Shown here: piece by piece, positions 49,922 to 59,640 of the stretch
Layout of the letters: the number at the start of each line of letters is the position of its first letter
Numbering within the stretch: the first letter of the stretch is position 1
From: Paracoccaceae bacterium
GTDB lineage: Bacteria; Pseudomonadota; Alphaproteobacteria; Rhodobacterales; Rhodobacteraceae
Direction of reading: 5' to 3'
Length of the DNA stretch: 59,640 nucleotides
Assembly (NCBI GenBank): GCA_013003075.1
Contig: JABDLJ010000030.1
Location: forward strand, 1 to 59,640
Translations under genes and position numbers: made by a program
The notes under the pieces: model-generated
What the model saw: only the letters and a program-made list of their open reading frames with translations
Told to the model about the DNA's origin: nothing
Databases searched by the model: none

Positions 49922-49942
49922 GGGCGACAGCTTGCGCCGCCC
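49922..49942 (-). terminator. Intrinsic terminator after the DUF481 gene
   Basis: GGGCGAC (49922-49928) pairs with GCCGCCC (49936-49942) with one G-U pair. On the minus strand the stem is followed by TTTTCGC. It lies about 45 nt past the stop at 49986 and separates it from the scoA promoter region. Confidence 0.65.
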
Positions 49943-49985
49943 CTCCGCCATTCGCTTTTCTTCTCTCACGAGGGACGTTCGAGAA

Positions 49986-50822
49986 TTAATTCAGCGAATA
50001 GACCAGTGACAGACCGAAGGTGTTGTCGGTGCTGCGGAAGCCCGCTTCGGGGTCGGTGTGATGCTCTGTCAGAACGCTGGCGCGCAGCGCCAGGGTATCC
50101 GTCATCGACACGTTCAGGGCGAGATCGTTCAGCGTCACGGTGTCCGAGCTCGACGTGATGACGTCGGTGTCGTTGGTCACGAACAGCGTGTCGGTCAGCT
50201 TGTTGGAGTAGTCCGACGCAAAGCTGAACGCGGCTTCGCTGACATCAGCCGATGCGACATCACCCAGTTCGGCGAAGCGGTAGCCGGGGCCGGCCTGAAC
50301 CGACCATTGAACCGACGGCGTATTCACGACGCGGTAGCCTGCGCCAAGACCGACGAAAGTGTCGCTTTCGAACGACGAGAACTCATCGACCGAGCCCTGA
50401 ATCTTGGCAAAGCCAAAGACGCGCGTGTTGATGTCGCGGGTGTACTCAAGCCCGTAGTAGAGGCTCTCTTCGTTCTTGGAGCCGTCGTCTTCGCCGTAGC
50501 TGTAGCTCAGCTGCAGTTCATAGCCGTTCGGGCCGTCGACATAGTTGAGGTCCGTACCAATGCCGACATCGAAGCTGTCGGTGTTGCCGCTTTTGGCAAT
50601 GCCGCGCAGGGCCACGTTGCCCGAAAAGCCTTGGGCACGGCCTTCATTGCCGAATTCGTCGATATCGCGCTCGGCATCTTCCTCGATCGCCTCAAGCAGG
50701 TCTTCGTTCAGATCTTCGGCGATATTCGTGCCGGTGAAGGCGTTCTGAGCAGAGACGGTGCCTGCAACCAGTACGGACGACAGGGCTGCTGCGCCAACGG
50801 TAAGCCAGAGTTGGTTTCTCAT
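49986..50822 (-). CDS. DUF481 family outer-membrane beta-barrel protein
   Basis: The 278-residue protein has a signal peptide cleaved at VSAQ (about residue 26), a short acidic helix (35-55), then alternating aromatic beta strands ending in LSLVYSLN, the pattern of a small outer-membrane barrel. SGNVALRGIAKSGNTDSFDV is the DUF481 (YdiY-like) start. The function of DUF481 barrels is unknown. It stands alone between a terminator and a gene-free region of about 400 nt (50823-51224), in which I see no gene or RNA. Confidence 0.82.
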   Translation of the reverse strand: MRNQLWLTVGAAALSSVLVAGTVSAQNAFTGTNIAEDLNEDLLEAIEEDAERDIDEFGNEGRAQGFSGNVALRGIAKSGNTDSFDVGIGTDLNYVDGPNGYELQLSYSYGEDDGSKNEESLYYGLEYTRDINTRVFGFAKIQGSVDEFSSFESDTFVGLGAGYRVVNTPSVQWSVQAGPGYRFAELGDVASADVSEAAFSFASDYSNKLTDTLFVTNDTDVITSSSDTVTLNDLALNVSMTDTLALRASVLTEHHTDPEAGFRSTDNTFGLSLVYSLN

Positions 50823-51224
50823 AGTATTTTATCCTTAAAAAAGGACCGGGTCATTCCGGACGGTGGGTACATACGCCCTTATTTTTCAGGCGCAAGTGGC
50901 GCCTGTAGCGATGGCGGTCAACTGTGCAGCGCGAGCACAGGCAACTCGCCGAAAACGCGAAAAATTTGAACTGAATCGCGAACCGGTCGGACCGCGGCCA
51001 TCATCACCGGGATTATTTTTCGCAGGGCATTGAAAACGGTATTTGGGCTACATCGAATGCAGGGTGTTCGGCGCTGTCATCTGGCGATCCATAACCCCCG
51101 GTTCGCGCAGTATTCAGCCTGGCGCAAGGGTGATCCGATTCGCCTTCAAGTTTCCTGGCCGCGCGGCCAGAAGCACTGACTTCGATGCGTTTTCCCGGCC
51201 CGCAAGACGCCGACCGATCCGGCC

Positions 51225-53777
51225 CTATTTCTTGGCCGCGACCTTCTTCTTCGGCGCCGCCTTCTTGCGCTTGCCGCCCTTTTGGGACGCTTTCGCGGCG
51301 ATCAGCTCGACGGCCATGCCCATCGTCACATCCGCGGGCTCTGTCCCCTTGGGCAAGGTGGCATTGACCTTTTCCCATTTCACGTACGGACCATAGCGCC
51401 CGTCCATGACATTGACCGGGCCACCGTGTTCGGGATGCTCGCCCAGCTCGTGCAGGGGTTTCGCCGCCGCCCCGCGGCCGCCGCGGCTGGCCTTCTGCGC
51501 CAGAAGCTCGACTGCCCGGTTCATCCCGATCGAGAATACCTCGTCGACCTCGGGCAGGGTGGCGTAGATGCGGCCATGCTTGACGAAGGGGCCATAGCGG
51601 CCGATGCCGGCTTCAACCAGCTCGCCGTCTTCGGGATGCTGGCCGATCTCGCGCGGCAGGCTAAGCAGCATCAGCGCCTTTTCAAGACCGATATCTTCGG
51701 GCGCCCAGCCCTTGGGCAGGCTGGCGCGGGGCGGCTTGGGTGCCTCCTCGGTGGGCTCGCCGCGTTGCACATAGGGGCCAAAGCGGCCCTTGAGCAACTT
51801 GATGGTGTCGCCGGCATCTTCTCCCAGCACCTTGCCGTCCGGGCCAATGGCATCGCCATCGTCCATGCCCGGCGGACCGAAAGCGCGAGTGTAGCGGCAT
51901 TCGGGATAGTTCGAGCAGCCGATGAAGGCGCCGCCCGACCGCGCGGTGCGCATTGAAAGCCGTCCCTCACCGCAATTGGGGCACAGCCTTGGATCGCTGC
52001 CGTCGGCGGTGGGCGGGAAAAGATGCGGCTCGAGCACCTCGTTGATCTTTTCCAGCACCTCGGTGATGCGCAATTCGGACGTCTCGGTGATCGCGGCCGA
52101 AAAATCGCGCCAGAAATTGCTCAGCACATCCTTGTAGTGCTTCTCGCCGTTGGTGATATCGTCAAGCGCCTCTTCGAGGTTGGCGGTGAATTCATAACCC
52201 ACATAGCGCCGGAAATAGTTCGTCAGGAACGCGGTCACCAGCCGGCCCTTGTCTTCAGGGATCAGGCGGTTCTTCTCCTTGCGGACATATTCGCGGTCCT
52301 GGATCGTGGTCACGATCGAGGCATAGGTCGACGGCCGGCCGATCCCAAGCTCTTCCATGCGCTTGACAAGCGTTGCCTCGGTATAACGCGGCGGCGGCTG
52401 GGTGAAGTGCTGGTCGGGCGTGATCTTGCGCTTTTCGGCCGCTTCGCCTTGCGTGATCTGCGGCAGGCGGCCGTCATCATCGCCGCTGTCGTCAAGCGGG
52501 TCCACGTCGTCGCGGCCCTCGGTATAGACCTTGATGAAGCCGTCGAACAAAATCACCTGTCCGGTCGACCGCAACCCGACCTGGCCGTCGTCGCTGGCGA
52601 TATCGACGGTAGTGCGCTCCAGCCGGGCGGCTGCCATCTGGCTGGCCAGCGTGCGCTTCCAGACCAGATCGTAAAGCTTGCGCTGGTCGGCATCGGTCAG
52701 CTTCAGCGCGGCGGCATCGGCGCTCATGTCGGTGGGGCGGATGCACTCATGCGCTTCCTGGGCGTTTTTCGCCTTGTTTTTATACATCCGCGGGCTGTCC
52801 GGCACGTAGTCGGCGCCGTAGCGGTCCTTGATCGCGTCGCGCGCGGCCATCACGGCCTCGGGCGCCATATCGATGCCGTCGGTTCGCATATAGGTGATGT
52901 GGCCCGCCTCGTAGAGACGCTGGGCGACCTGCATCGTCTGGCGGGCGCCGAAGCCGAACTTGCGGCTGGCTTCCTGCTGCAAGGTCGAGGTCATGAACGG
53001 CGCCGAGGGGTTGCGGGTGCCGGGCTTGGCCTCGACGGAGGCGACCTTGAGATTGCGGCTGGTGACGGCCTGCACGGCAAGCTCTGCGGCGGTCTCGTTC
53101 TCGATATCGAACTTGTCGAGCTTCTTGCCGCCCAGAACGGTCAACCGGGCTTCGTATTCCTGGCCGCGCGGGGCGGCAAGCAGCGCCTTGACGGTCCAGT
53201 ATTCCTGCGCGCGGAAGACCTCGATCTCCATCTCGCGCTCGACGATCAGCCGCAGGCACACCGATTGCACGCGCCCGGCGGACTTCGCCCCGGGAAGCTT
53301 GCGCCACAGAACGGGCGAAAGGTTGAACCCGACCAGATAATCGAGCGCCCGGCGTGCCAGATACGCCTCGACCAGATCGACATCGACCTGGCGCGGCTTT
53401 TGCATCGCCTCGGTCACGGCGGACTTTGTGATCGCGTTGAACACGACCCGGCTGACCGGCGTGTCCTTCTTGATGGCCTTGCGGTTGCGCAGCGCTTCCT
53501 CAAGGTGCCAGCTGATCGCTTCGCCCTCGCGGTCGGGGTCGGTGGCGAGGATCAACTCGCCATCCTCTTTCAGCGCATCGGCGATCGCCTTGACGTGCTT
53601 CTTGCTGTCGCTCGCGATCTCCCATTTCATCTCGAAACCGTGCTCGGTGTCGACCGATCCGTCTTTCGCAGGCAGGTCCCGCACATGGCCAAAGGACGCC
53701 AGAACCGTATAATCAGAGCCCAGATACTTGTTGATTGTCTTGGCTTTAGCAGGAGACTCGACAACGACGACTGGCAT
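51225..53777 (-). CDS. topA: DNA topoisomerase I
   Basis: Type IA topoisomerase of 850 residues that relaxes negative supercoils. TOPRIM domain VVVVESPAKAKTI (3-15) with ATDPDREGEA (78-87), active-site Tyr296 in GHITYMRTDG, GRPSTYASI and one C-terminal zinc finger (CPNCGEG...GCSNYPEC). Three tandem GRFGPYV/GRYGPFV repeats and a Lys-rich tail (KKAAPKKKVAAKK) follow. The single classic Cys4 finger with those repeats is usual for alphaproteobacterial TopA. Confidence 0.96.
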   Translation of the reverse strand: MPVVVVESPAKAKTINKYLGSDYTVLASFGHVRDLPAKDGSVDTEHGFEMKWEIASDSKKHVKAIADALKEDGELILATDPDREGEAISWHLEEALRNRKAIKKDTPVSRVVFNAITKSAVTEAMQKPRQVDVDLVEAYLARRALDYLVGFNLSPVLWRKLPGAKSAGRVQSVCLRLIVEREMEIEVFRAQEYWTVKALLAAPRGQEYEARLTVLGGKKLDKFDIENETAAELAVQAVTSRNLKVASVEAKPGTRNPSAPFMTSTLQQEASRKFGFGARQTMQVAQRLYEAGHITYMRTDGIDMAPEAVMAARDAIKDRYGADYVPDSPRMYKNKAKNAQEAHECIRPTDMSADAAALKLTDADQRKLYDLVWKRTLASQMAAARLERTTVDIASDDGQVGLRSTGQVILFDGFIKVYTEGRDDVDPLDDSGDDDGRLPQITQGEAAEKRKITPDQHFTQPPPRYTEATLVKRMEELGIGRPSTYASIVTTIQDREYVRKEKNRLIPEDKGRLVTAFLTNYFRRYVGYEFTANLEEALDDITNGEKHYKDVLSNFWRDFSAAITETSELRITEVLEKINEVLEPHLFPPTADGSDPRLCPNCGEGRLSMRTARSGGAFIGCSNYPECRYTRAFGPPGMDDGDAIGPDGKVLGEDAGDTIKLLKGRFGPYVQRGEPTEEAPKPPRASLPKGWAPEDIGLEKALMLLSLPREIGQHPEDGELVEAGIGRYGPFVKHGRIYATLPEVDEVFSIGMNRAVELLAQKASRGGRGAAAKPLHELGEHPEHGGPVNVMDGRYGPYVKWEKVNATLPKGTEPADVTMGMAVELIAAKASQKGGKRKKAAPKKKVAAKK

Positions 53778-53919
53778 GAATTTCCTTCCGACTCGGTGCC
53801 CGGGAATGGCCGCGCTAGATGTGGGGTGGGTGGTTGGTTTGTCAACGCCTCATGATCAGAGCCGGGCTTCTTGCGGGTTTTTCGCCGCACAAGGCGGCCG
53901 GCCGGGACGGCTGAGAAAA

Positions 53920-55068
53920 CTAGGCGTCGATCCGTGACAAAAGCCCGCCGGCATCGCGCGCGATCCTGCCCTCAAGCTCCAGCGTCAGGATTTCAGGCGC
54001 GACCTCTCCGGCGGGCTGGCCAAGATCGCGGATCAGCTGGTCCTCGGCAAGCGGGCTGGGACCGAGCTGACCGAGGATCTGGGTGTGCAGGCGATGGATC
54101 TCGGCAGGATCGCGCGCCGGCCGCTCTGGCGGCAGCGTCGGCGCCGGACCGGCCACCCCGGCCGGCGCGCCGGGCGGGTCCGCGAGCGCTTCGGCGACAT
54201 CGGCGGCCGAGCGCGCGAGCGTCGCGCCATCACGGATCAGCATGTTGCAGCCGGCAGCGCGCGCGTCGAAGGGATGGCCCGGCACGGCCAGCACATCGCG
54301 CCCTTGGTCGAGCGCGTTGCGGGCGGTAATCAGGCTGCCGGACTTGGCCGCCGCCTCGACCACGATGACAGCGCGGCACAGCCCCGAGATGATCCGGTTG
54401 CGCATCGGAAAGTGCCGCGCCTGCGGTGTCATGTGCATCGGCTGCTCGGCCAGGCGCAGGCCGGTTTCTGAAATTTCCTGAGCTAAAACAGTGTTTTGTG
54501 CCGGGTAGACCACATCGACGCCGCCAGCCATCACCGCGATGGTGCCGCCCTGAAGCGCAGCTTTGTGCGCCTCGGTGTCGATGCCACGCGCCAGGCCCGA
54601 GACGACCACGAAACCGCTGCCCGAAAGCTCGGCCGCCAGCTTGCGCGCCATGCGGATGCCAAGGCTGGAGGCGCTGCGGGCGCCGACCATGGCGACCATC
54701 GGGCGGGCCAGAAGCGACAGATCGCCCATCGCCCATAAAAGCGGAGGGGCATCCGGCAGCTCGCGCAGAAGCGGGGGATAGTCTGCTTCGGTGCAGGCAA
54801 CCAGCCTCGCGCCGGCCCTTGCGCCGGAAAGCAACTCGTCCTCAGCGGCTTGCAGGGTGCAGGGCTGGTACTTTGCCACGCCTGCGGCGTGCGCGATATC
54901 GGGTAAGGCCGCTAGCGCTGCGGCGGCGCTGCCATGTTCGCTGAGTAGTCTGTGGAAGGTTGTGGGACCCACGCGGCGGGATCGCAAGAGACGGAGCCAG
55001 TCCAGCTTCACTTCCTCGGTGAGGGGTGGGGTGAGGGGGGGTGGGGAAGGGGAAAAATCCTTAGCCAT
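53920..55068 (-). CDS. dprA: DNA processing protein DprA
   Basis: 382-residue protein that loads RecA on incoming single-stranded DNA. The Rossmann-like DprA domain has GSGFVVVSGLARGIDTEAH, FPMRNRIISGLC and ALDQGRDVLAVPG. A C-terminal winged helix (about 315-380) follows. The N-terminus (about 1-20) is Pro-rich and the SAM-like helices follow. It is followed across 142 nt by topA on the same strand; the dprA-topA order is conserved in many bacteria. Confidence 0.94.
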   Translation of the reverse strand: MAKDFSPSPPPLTPPLTEEVKLDWLRLLRSRRVGPTTFHRLLSEHGSAAAALAALPDIAHAAGVAKYQPCTLQAAEDELLSGARAGARLVACTEADYPPLLRELPDAPPLLWAMGDLSLLARPMVAMVGARSASSLGIRMARKLAAELSGSGFVVVSGLARGIDTEAHKAALQGGTIAVMAGGVDVVYPAQNTVLAQEISETGLRLAEQPMHMTPQARHFPMRNRIISGLCRAVIVVEAAAKSGSLITARNALDQGRDVLAVPGHPFDARAAGCNMLIRDGATLARSAADVAEALADPPGAPAGVAGPAPTLPPERPARDPAEIHRLHTQILGQLGPSPLAEDQLIRDLGQPAGEVAPEILTLELEGRIARDAGGLLSRIDA

Positions 55069-55376
55069 CCTGCCTCCGTCTGCTTGCAGGACCGGTATGG
55101 ATTCGAATCGGTTAATGCAGGGTTAAATATAAAATTCTTCGTACTCGCTATTTCTGGGGAGGGCGCTTTTGCTTGGCGGACACAGCAAGAGGGGTGGCTG
55201 CATCCTGTCTGCCTTCTGGCGTCATTTGGCGGGCCCCGGCGCGCGGTCTGCAAGGGCTTTGTCCCGCCGGCGGGCTTTCTTCAGGCGGCGGGCCTGGGGA
55301 TCGGGATCGGCACGCCAGAGAGCTCGATCGCGCCCGCGGCCCGGCGCCGCGGCGGGCGAACCCCAATTGCCAGAGC

Positions 55377-55424
55377 GCCAGCCGGGCAGACGTCGGGCCT
55401 GCCAGCCGGGCAGACGTCGGGCTT
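55377..55424. repeat. Two 24-bp tandem repeats in the dprA-tldD gap
   Basis: Units 55377-55400 and 55401-55424 (GCCAGCCGGGCAGACGTCGG then GC plus two bases) differ only at the penultimate base. A third, diverged partial unit follows at 55425-55446. The surrounding 55069-55498 region (430 nt) shows no convincing gene on either strand and also has a GC-rich imperfect inverted repeat at 55331-55358. Confidence 0.7.
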
Positions 55425-55498
55425 GCCAGCTTGGAAGACGCGCCGGAAAAGCCAGGACCGCGTTCCTGGGCGATACGCAGCCCGGCGCCGCGCGCCGG

Positions 55499-56923
<1,425 letters not shown>

Positions 56924-57101
56924 CTAAGATCCTTGTCTGCGGCGGAATTTCCGCGAAAAGCGGCTCTTTGCCGCGCATGAACGCCTTGTTGCTCGCTCTC
57001 TAATATGATTTCACATGGCGCGGATACAACGCCCAGCGGCCATCTGTGCCGGATCAGGGCTTTCGGGGGCCCCCGGGCCGACTTGAGAACAGGACAATAG
57101 A

Positions 57102-57968
57102 ATGCATCTGAAACATCTGCTGACCGCCGCAGGCACCGCGTTCACAAGCCTTTACTTGACGACGGTTGCGCACGCGCAAACCTTTGAGGGGCTTGAAGTA
57201 ATCGGAAGCCCGATCGATCGCGCGACGGGCTTTCAGCCGGCTGCGACGCAGCTGGCCGAAGAGCTTCAATGGCTGGACGGGATGCTGAACATCATCATCG
57301 GCCTGATCACGCTGTTTGTGGTGGCGCTGATGGCCATCGTGATTCTGCGCTACAATCGCAAGGCCAACCCCAACCCGGCGCGGTTCACCCACAACACGCC
57401 GATCGAGGTCACCTGGACGATCGTTCCGATCATCATCCTGGTGTTCATCGGGGCATTTTCGCTGCCGGTTCTGTTCAACCAGCAGGAAATTCCCGAAGGC
57501 GACGTGACGATCAAGGTGACCGGCTACCAGTGGTATTGGGGCTATGAATATGTCGATCACGATTTCGCGTTCGACAGCTTCCTTCTGGGCAAGGACGAGC
57601 TTGCCGAGTTCGGCTATGCAGAGGACGAGTACCTCCTGGCCACCGACACCGCTGTGGTGGTGCCCACCGGCAAGAAGATCGTGATGCAAATGACCGGCGG
57701 CGACGTGATCCACTCGTGGACGATCCCGGCCTTCGGCGTGAAGCAGGACGCGGTTCCGGGCCGGCTGGCCGAGCTGTGGTTCGAGGTCACGCCGGGCATG
57801 GAGGGTGTATATTTCGGCCAGTGCTCCGAGCTTTGCGGCAAAGACCACGCCTACATGCCGATCACCGTGAAGGCGGTGACGCAGGCCGAGTACGACGCCT
57901 GGCTGCAACAGGCCGTAGCCGAATATAACGGAACGCCCGCAACGGTTTCCGTCGCGTCGGCGGACTAA
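57102..57968 (+). CDS. coxB: Cytochrome c oxidase subunit II
   Basis: The 288-residue protein has a signal peptide (cleaved at AHA), two transmembrane helices (about 62-85 and 105-125) and a cupredoxin domain with the CuA site: H..., then C241-S-E-L-C245 in [15 protein letters not shown]. The aromatic YQWYWGYEY patch receives electrons from cytochrome c. It is followed by ctaB after 20 nt, in the standard alphaproteobacterial aa3 oxidase operon order. Confidence 0.97.
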   Translation: MHLKHLLTAAGTAFTSLYLTTVAHAQTFEGLEVIGSPIDRATGFQPAATQLAEELQWLDGMLNIIIGLITLFVVALMAIVILRYNRKANPNPARFTHNTPIEVTWTIVPIIILVFIGAFSLPVLFNQQEIPEGDVTIKVTGYQWYWGYEYVDHDFAFDSFLLGKDELAEFGYAEDEYLLATDTAVVVPTGKKIVMQMTGGDVIHSWTIPAFGVKQDAVPGRLAELWFEVTPGMEGVYFGQCSELCGKDHAYMPITVKAVTQAEYDAWLQQAVAEYNGTPATVSVASAD

Positions 57969-57988
57969 GGATCGGACTGACCCCAAAG

Positions 57989-58927
57989 ATGGCTGATACA
58001 GGCGTAGATAGCGGTACGTTCGCAGGCGAATACGAGGCCGGCTTCGGCGATTACTTCGCCCTCTTGAAGCCGCGCGTGATGTCGCTTGTGGTGTTCACCG
58101 CGATGGTCGGCCTCCTGGTCGCTCCGGTGGGCGTGCATCCGATGATCGGCTTTGCCTCGATCCTGTTCATCGCGTTGGGGGCCGGGGCCTCGGGCGCGCT
58201 GAACATGTGGTGGGACGCCGATATCGATGCCGCGATGCGCCGCACCGCCAAGCGCCCGGTCCCCTCGGGCCGGGTCGAGGCGGGCGAGGCGCTGGCGATC
58301 GGCGTCGCGCTGTCGGTGCTGGCCACGGTGATGCTGGCGCTTGCCGCCAACTGGGTGGCGGCGGGTCTTCTGGGCTTCACGATCTTCTTCTACGCCGTCA
58401 TCTACACGATGTGGCTGAAGCGCTGGACGCCGCAGAACATCGTGATCGGCGGCGCCGCGGGCGCGTTTCCCCCGATGATCGGCTGGGCCGTGGCGACGGG
58501 CGGTGTGTCGCTGGAAAGCGCCTTGATGTTTGCGCTGATCTTCATGTGGACGCCGCCGCATTTCTGGGCGCTGGCGCTGTTCATGAAGTCCGACTACGAC
58601 GATGCCGGGGTGCCGATGCTGACGGTCACGCATGGCCGGAAGGTCACGCGGACGCATATCCTGGCCTATACCGCGCTTCTGGCGCCGCTGGCGGTCTGGC
58701 TGGGCCTGACGTCGATCGGCGGGCCGGTCTACCTGGTGGTGGCGATTGCGATGAACGCCTGGTTCGTGAAGGGCGCGATCGAGATCTGGCGCCGCGACGA
58801 GGTCCGGGCCGAGGCCGACAAGTACCGGACCGAGAAAGCCTTCTTCCGCTTTTCGCTGTGGTATCTTTTTTTGCATTTCGGCGCGCTTCTGGTCGATGCG
58901 ACGCTGCGCATGGGCGGGGTGATCTGA
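57989..58927 (+). CDS. ctaB: Protoheme IX farnesyltransferase (heme O synthase)
   Basis: UbiA-family membrane enzyme of 312 residues with about eight helices. NMWWDADIDAAMRRTAKRP (the DxxxD-type motif binding farnesyl pyrophosphate) and the second Asp motif YDDAGVPML are visible. It farnesylates heme B for the a-type heme of the oxidase. Its stop overlaps the next gene by 1 nt. Confidence 0.96.
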   Translation: MADTGVDSGTFAGEYEAGFGDYFALLKPRVMSLVVFTAMVGLLVAPVGVHPMIGFASILFIALGAGASGALNMWWDADIDAAMRRTAKRPVPSGRVEAGEALAIGVALSVLATVMLALAANWVAAGLLGFTIFFYAVIYTMWLKRWTPQNIVIGGAAGAFPPMIGWAVATGGVSLESALMFALIFMWTPPHFWALALFMKSDYDDAGVPMLTVTHGRKVTRTHILAYTALLAPLAVWLGLTSIGGPVYLVVAIAMNAWFVKGAIEIWRRDEVRAEADKYRTEKAFFRFSLWYLFLHFGALLVDATLRMGGVI

Positions 58928-59112
58928 TGGCGTTGCGCGCAGAGCATGAGATCCACGGCCGGCGCAAGTCGCGCAATGTGGGTGTCGGGATCGCGCTGGC
59001 GGTTCTGATCGCGATCGTTTTCGGGCTGACCGTGGTCAAGGTGCAGCAGCTTGGCGCGGTGCAGGGGTTCGACCACGTGGTCCGCCCCGAACTGATCGAG
59101 GCCGCCGAATGA
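58927..59112 (+). CDS. Small membrane protein of the oxidase operon (CoxF-like)
   Basis: The 61-residue protein has a basic N-terminus (HEIHGRRKSRN), one transmembrane helix (about 20-40) and a short periplasmic tail. A protein of this size lies between ctaB and ctaG in related operons and is thought to assist cytochrome oxidase assembly. The assignment rests on size, topology and position. It overlaps ctaB by 1 nt and ctaG by 4 nt. Confidence 0.8.
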   Translation: MALRAEHEIHGRRKSRNVGVGIALAVLIAIVFGLTVVKVQQLGAVQGFDHVVRPELIEAAE

Positions 59113-59640
59113 GCCATAGCGCCAGCAACCGTACCGCGTTTCAGCTTGTCGGCGTCGTTGTCGTGATGGGCGCGATGGCCTGGGCGGCCGTGCCGCTTTA
59201 CGATCTTTTCTGCCGGGTGACGGGCTTCGGCGGCACGCCGTCGGTGTCCGACGTCGCGTCGGAGGAAGTTCTGGACGAGACCATCAAGATCCGCTTCGAC
59301 GCCTCGCTGGAGCGCGACATGCCCTGGGAGTTCAAGCCGGTCGAGCGGCAGATGGAAATCCGCATCGGCGAGACCGGGCTGGCCTATTACGAGGCCTACA
59401 ACCCGACCGACCGGGCCATTGCCGGCACCGCGAGCTATAACGTCGCGCCGCTGACCGCCGGCGGGTTTTTCACCAAGATTGACTGCTTCTGCTTCGAGCT
59501 TCAGGTCTTGCAGCCGGGCGAGCGCGTTCTGATGCCGGTCAGCTTCTACGTCGATCCGGCCATCGTCGAGGACCGCGAAGCGCGGTTTGCACAACACATC
59601 ACCTTGTCTTACACATTCCACGTGACGGACATGCCTGAAG
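59109..59640 (+). CDS. ctaG: Cytochrome c oxidase copper chaperone CtaG/Cox11 (partial, runs off window)
   Basis: The open frame covers 177 residues to the window end, nearly the full family length. An N-terminal membrane helix (about 12-30) with LYDLFCRVTGFGG precedes a periplasmic immunoglobulin-like domain with the copper-binding KIDCFCFELQ (CxC). It delivers CuB to subunit I. The start ATGA overlaps the small gene ahead of it. The 3' end is outside the window. Confidence 0.95.
   Translation, partial: MSHSASNRTAFQLVGVVVVMGAMAWAAVPLYDLFCRVTGFGGTPSVSDVASEEVLDETIKIRFDASLERDMPWEFKPVERQMEIRIGETGLAYYEAYNPTDRAIAGTASYNVAPLTAGGFFTKIDCFCFELQVLQPGERVLMPVSFYVDPAIVEDREARFAQHITLSYTFHVTDMPE

Noticed and set aside
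51155..51170. Perfect 16-nt palindrome CTGGCCGCGCGGCCAG after topA
   Set aside because: It has no loop and no T-run, and isolated short GC palindromes are expected in this composition.
52023..53855. Plus-strand open frame (610 codons) opposite topA
   Set aside because: Antisense shadow of a fully recognised topoisomerase with all motifs in place.

Overview
The window is a GC-rich chromosomal segment of an alphaproteobacterium, most likely a Rhodobacteraceae member of the Roseobacter group. The evidence is the one-step phosphatidylcholine synthase, a DUF1127 peptide, the tol-pal/tilS/ftsH block, the coxB-ctaB-small membrane protein-ctaG order of the aa3 oxidase operon, an adjacent formate-THF ligase/folD pair, and a Tad pilus locus whose pilins carry a variant motif. 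Assignment is by family recognition and synteny only; no search was run. No rRNA, tRNA, CRISPR array, insertion sequence or prophage was seen.

Layout. 1-8.3 kb: pcs, xerC and a DUF484 gene (minus strand, overlapping), a transaldolase-like gene, then priA, an MFS transporter, msrA and prmA (plus). 8.4-9.1 kb: a small membrane protein and a DUF1127 peptide converging on a terminator. 9.4-21.2 kb: a long plus-strand run of ruvC-ruvA-ruvB, an unknown gene, ybgC-tolQ-tolR-tolA-tolB-pal-cpoB, tilS, ftsH. 21.2-25.5 kb: a trans-aconitate methyltransferase-like gene, a MOSC protein, fhs and folD. 25.6-26.4 kb: a LytTR-type regulator destroyed by two in-frame stops and a frameshift. 26.3-31 kb: pdeM, the ligase-associated helicase and an AAA+ ATPase (minus). 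31.1-32.7 kb: a GT-C-like membrane protein. 32.7-43.6 kb: a Tad/Flp pilus locus (minus). 44-44.8 kb: a lytic transglycosylase. 44.8-47.8 kb: a tight three-gene cassette of a flippase-like protein, a DprE1-like oxidase and a DprE2-like reductase. 48-49.8 kb: 3-oxoacid CoA-transferase with an unknown small gene between its subunits, plus a GNAT protein. 50-57 kb: a DUF481 protein, topA, dprA, tldD (minus). 57.1 kb to the end: the start of the cytochrome c oxidase operon, cut in ctaG.

How the genes work together. RuvABC, XerC, PriA, DprA, TopA, the helicase and PdeM all serve DNA repair, recombination or topology. Tol-Pal joins the envelope layers during division. Fhs and FolD interconvert one-carbon folates. 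The Tad locus supplies a pilin pair, prepilin peptidase, secretin, ATPase, platform proteins, localisation protein and three lipoproteins, but no TadE/F/G pseudopilins. The DprE1/DprE2/flippase cassette is the most unexpected content: the actinobacterial homologues epimerise polyprenyl-phospho-ribose to the arabinose donor, which suggests a related lipid-linked pentose here. The residue matching the benzothiazinone-reactive cysteine of the mycobacterial enzyme is alanine.

An intergenic element recurs at least four times (near 21, 5404, 11673 and 24541) and supplies terminator-like hairpins or sits just ahead of genes.
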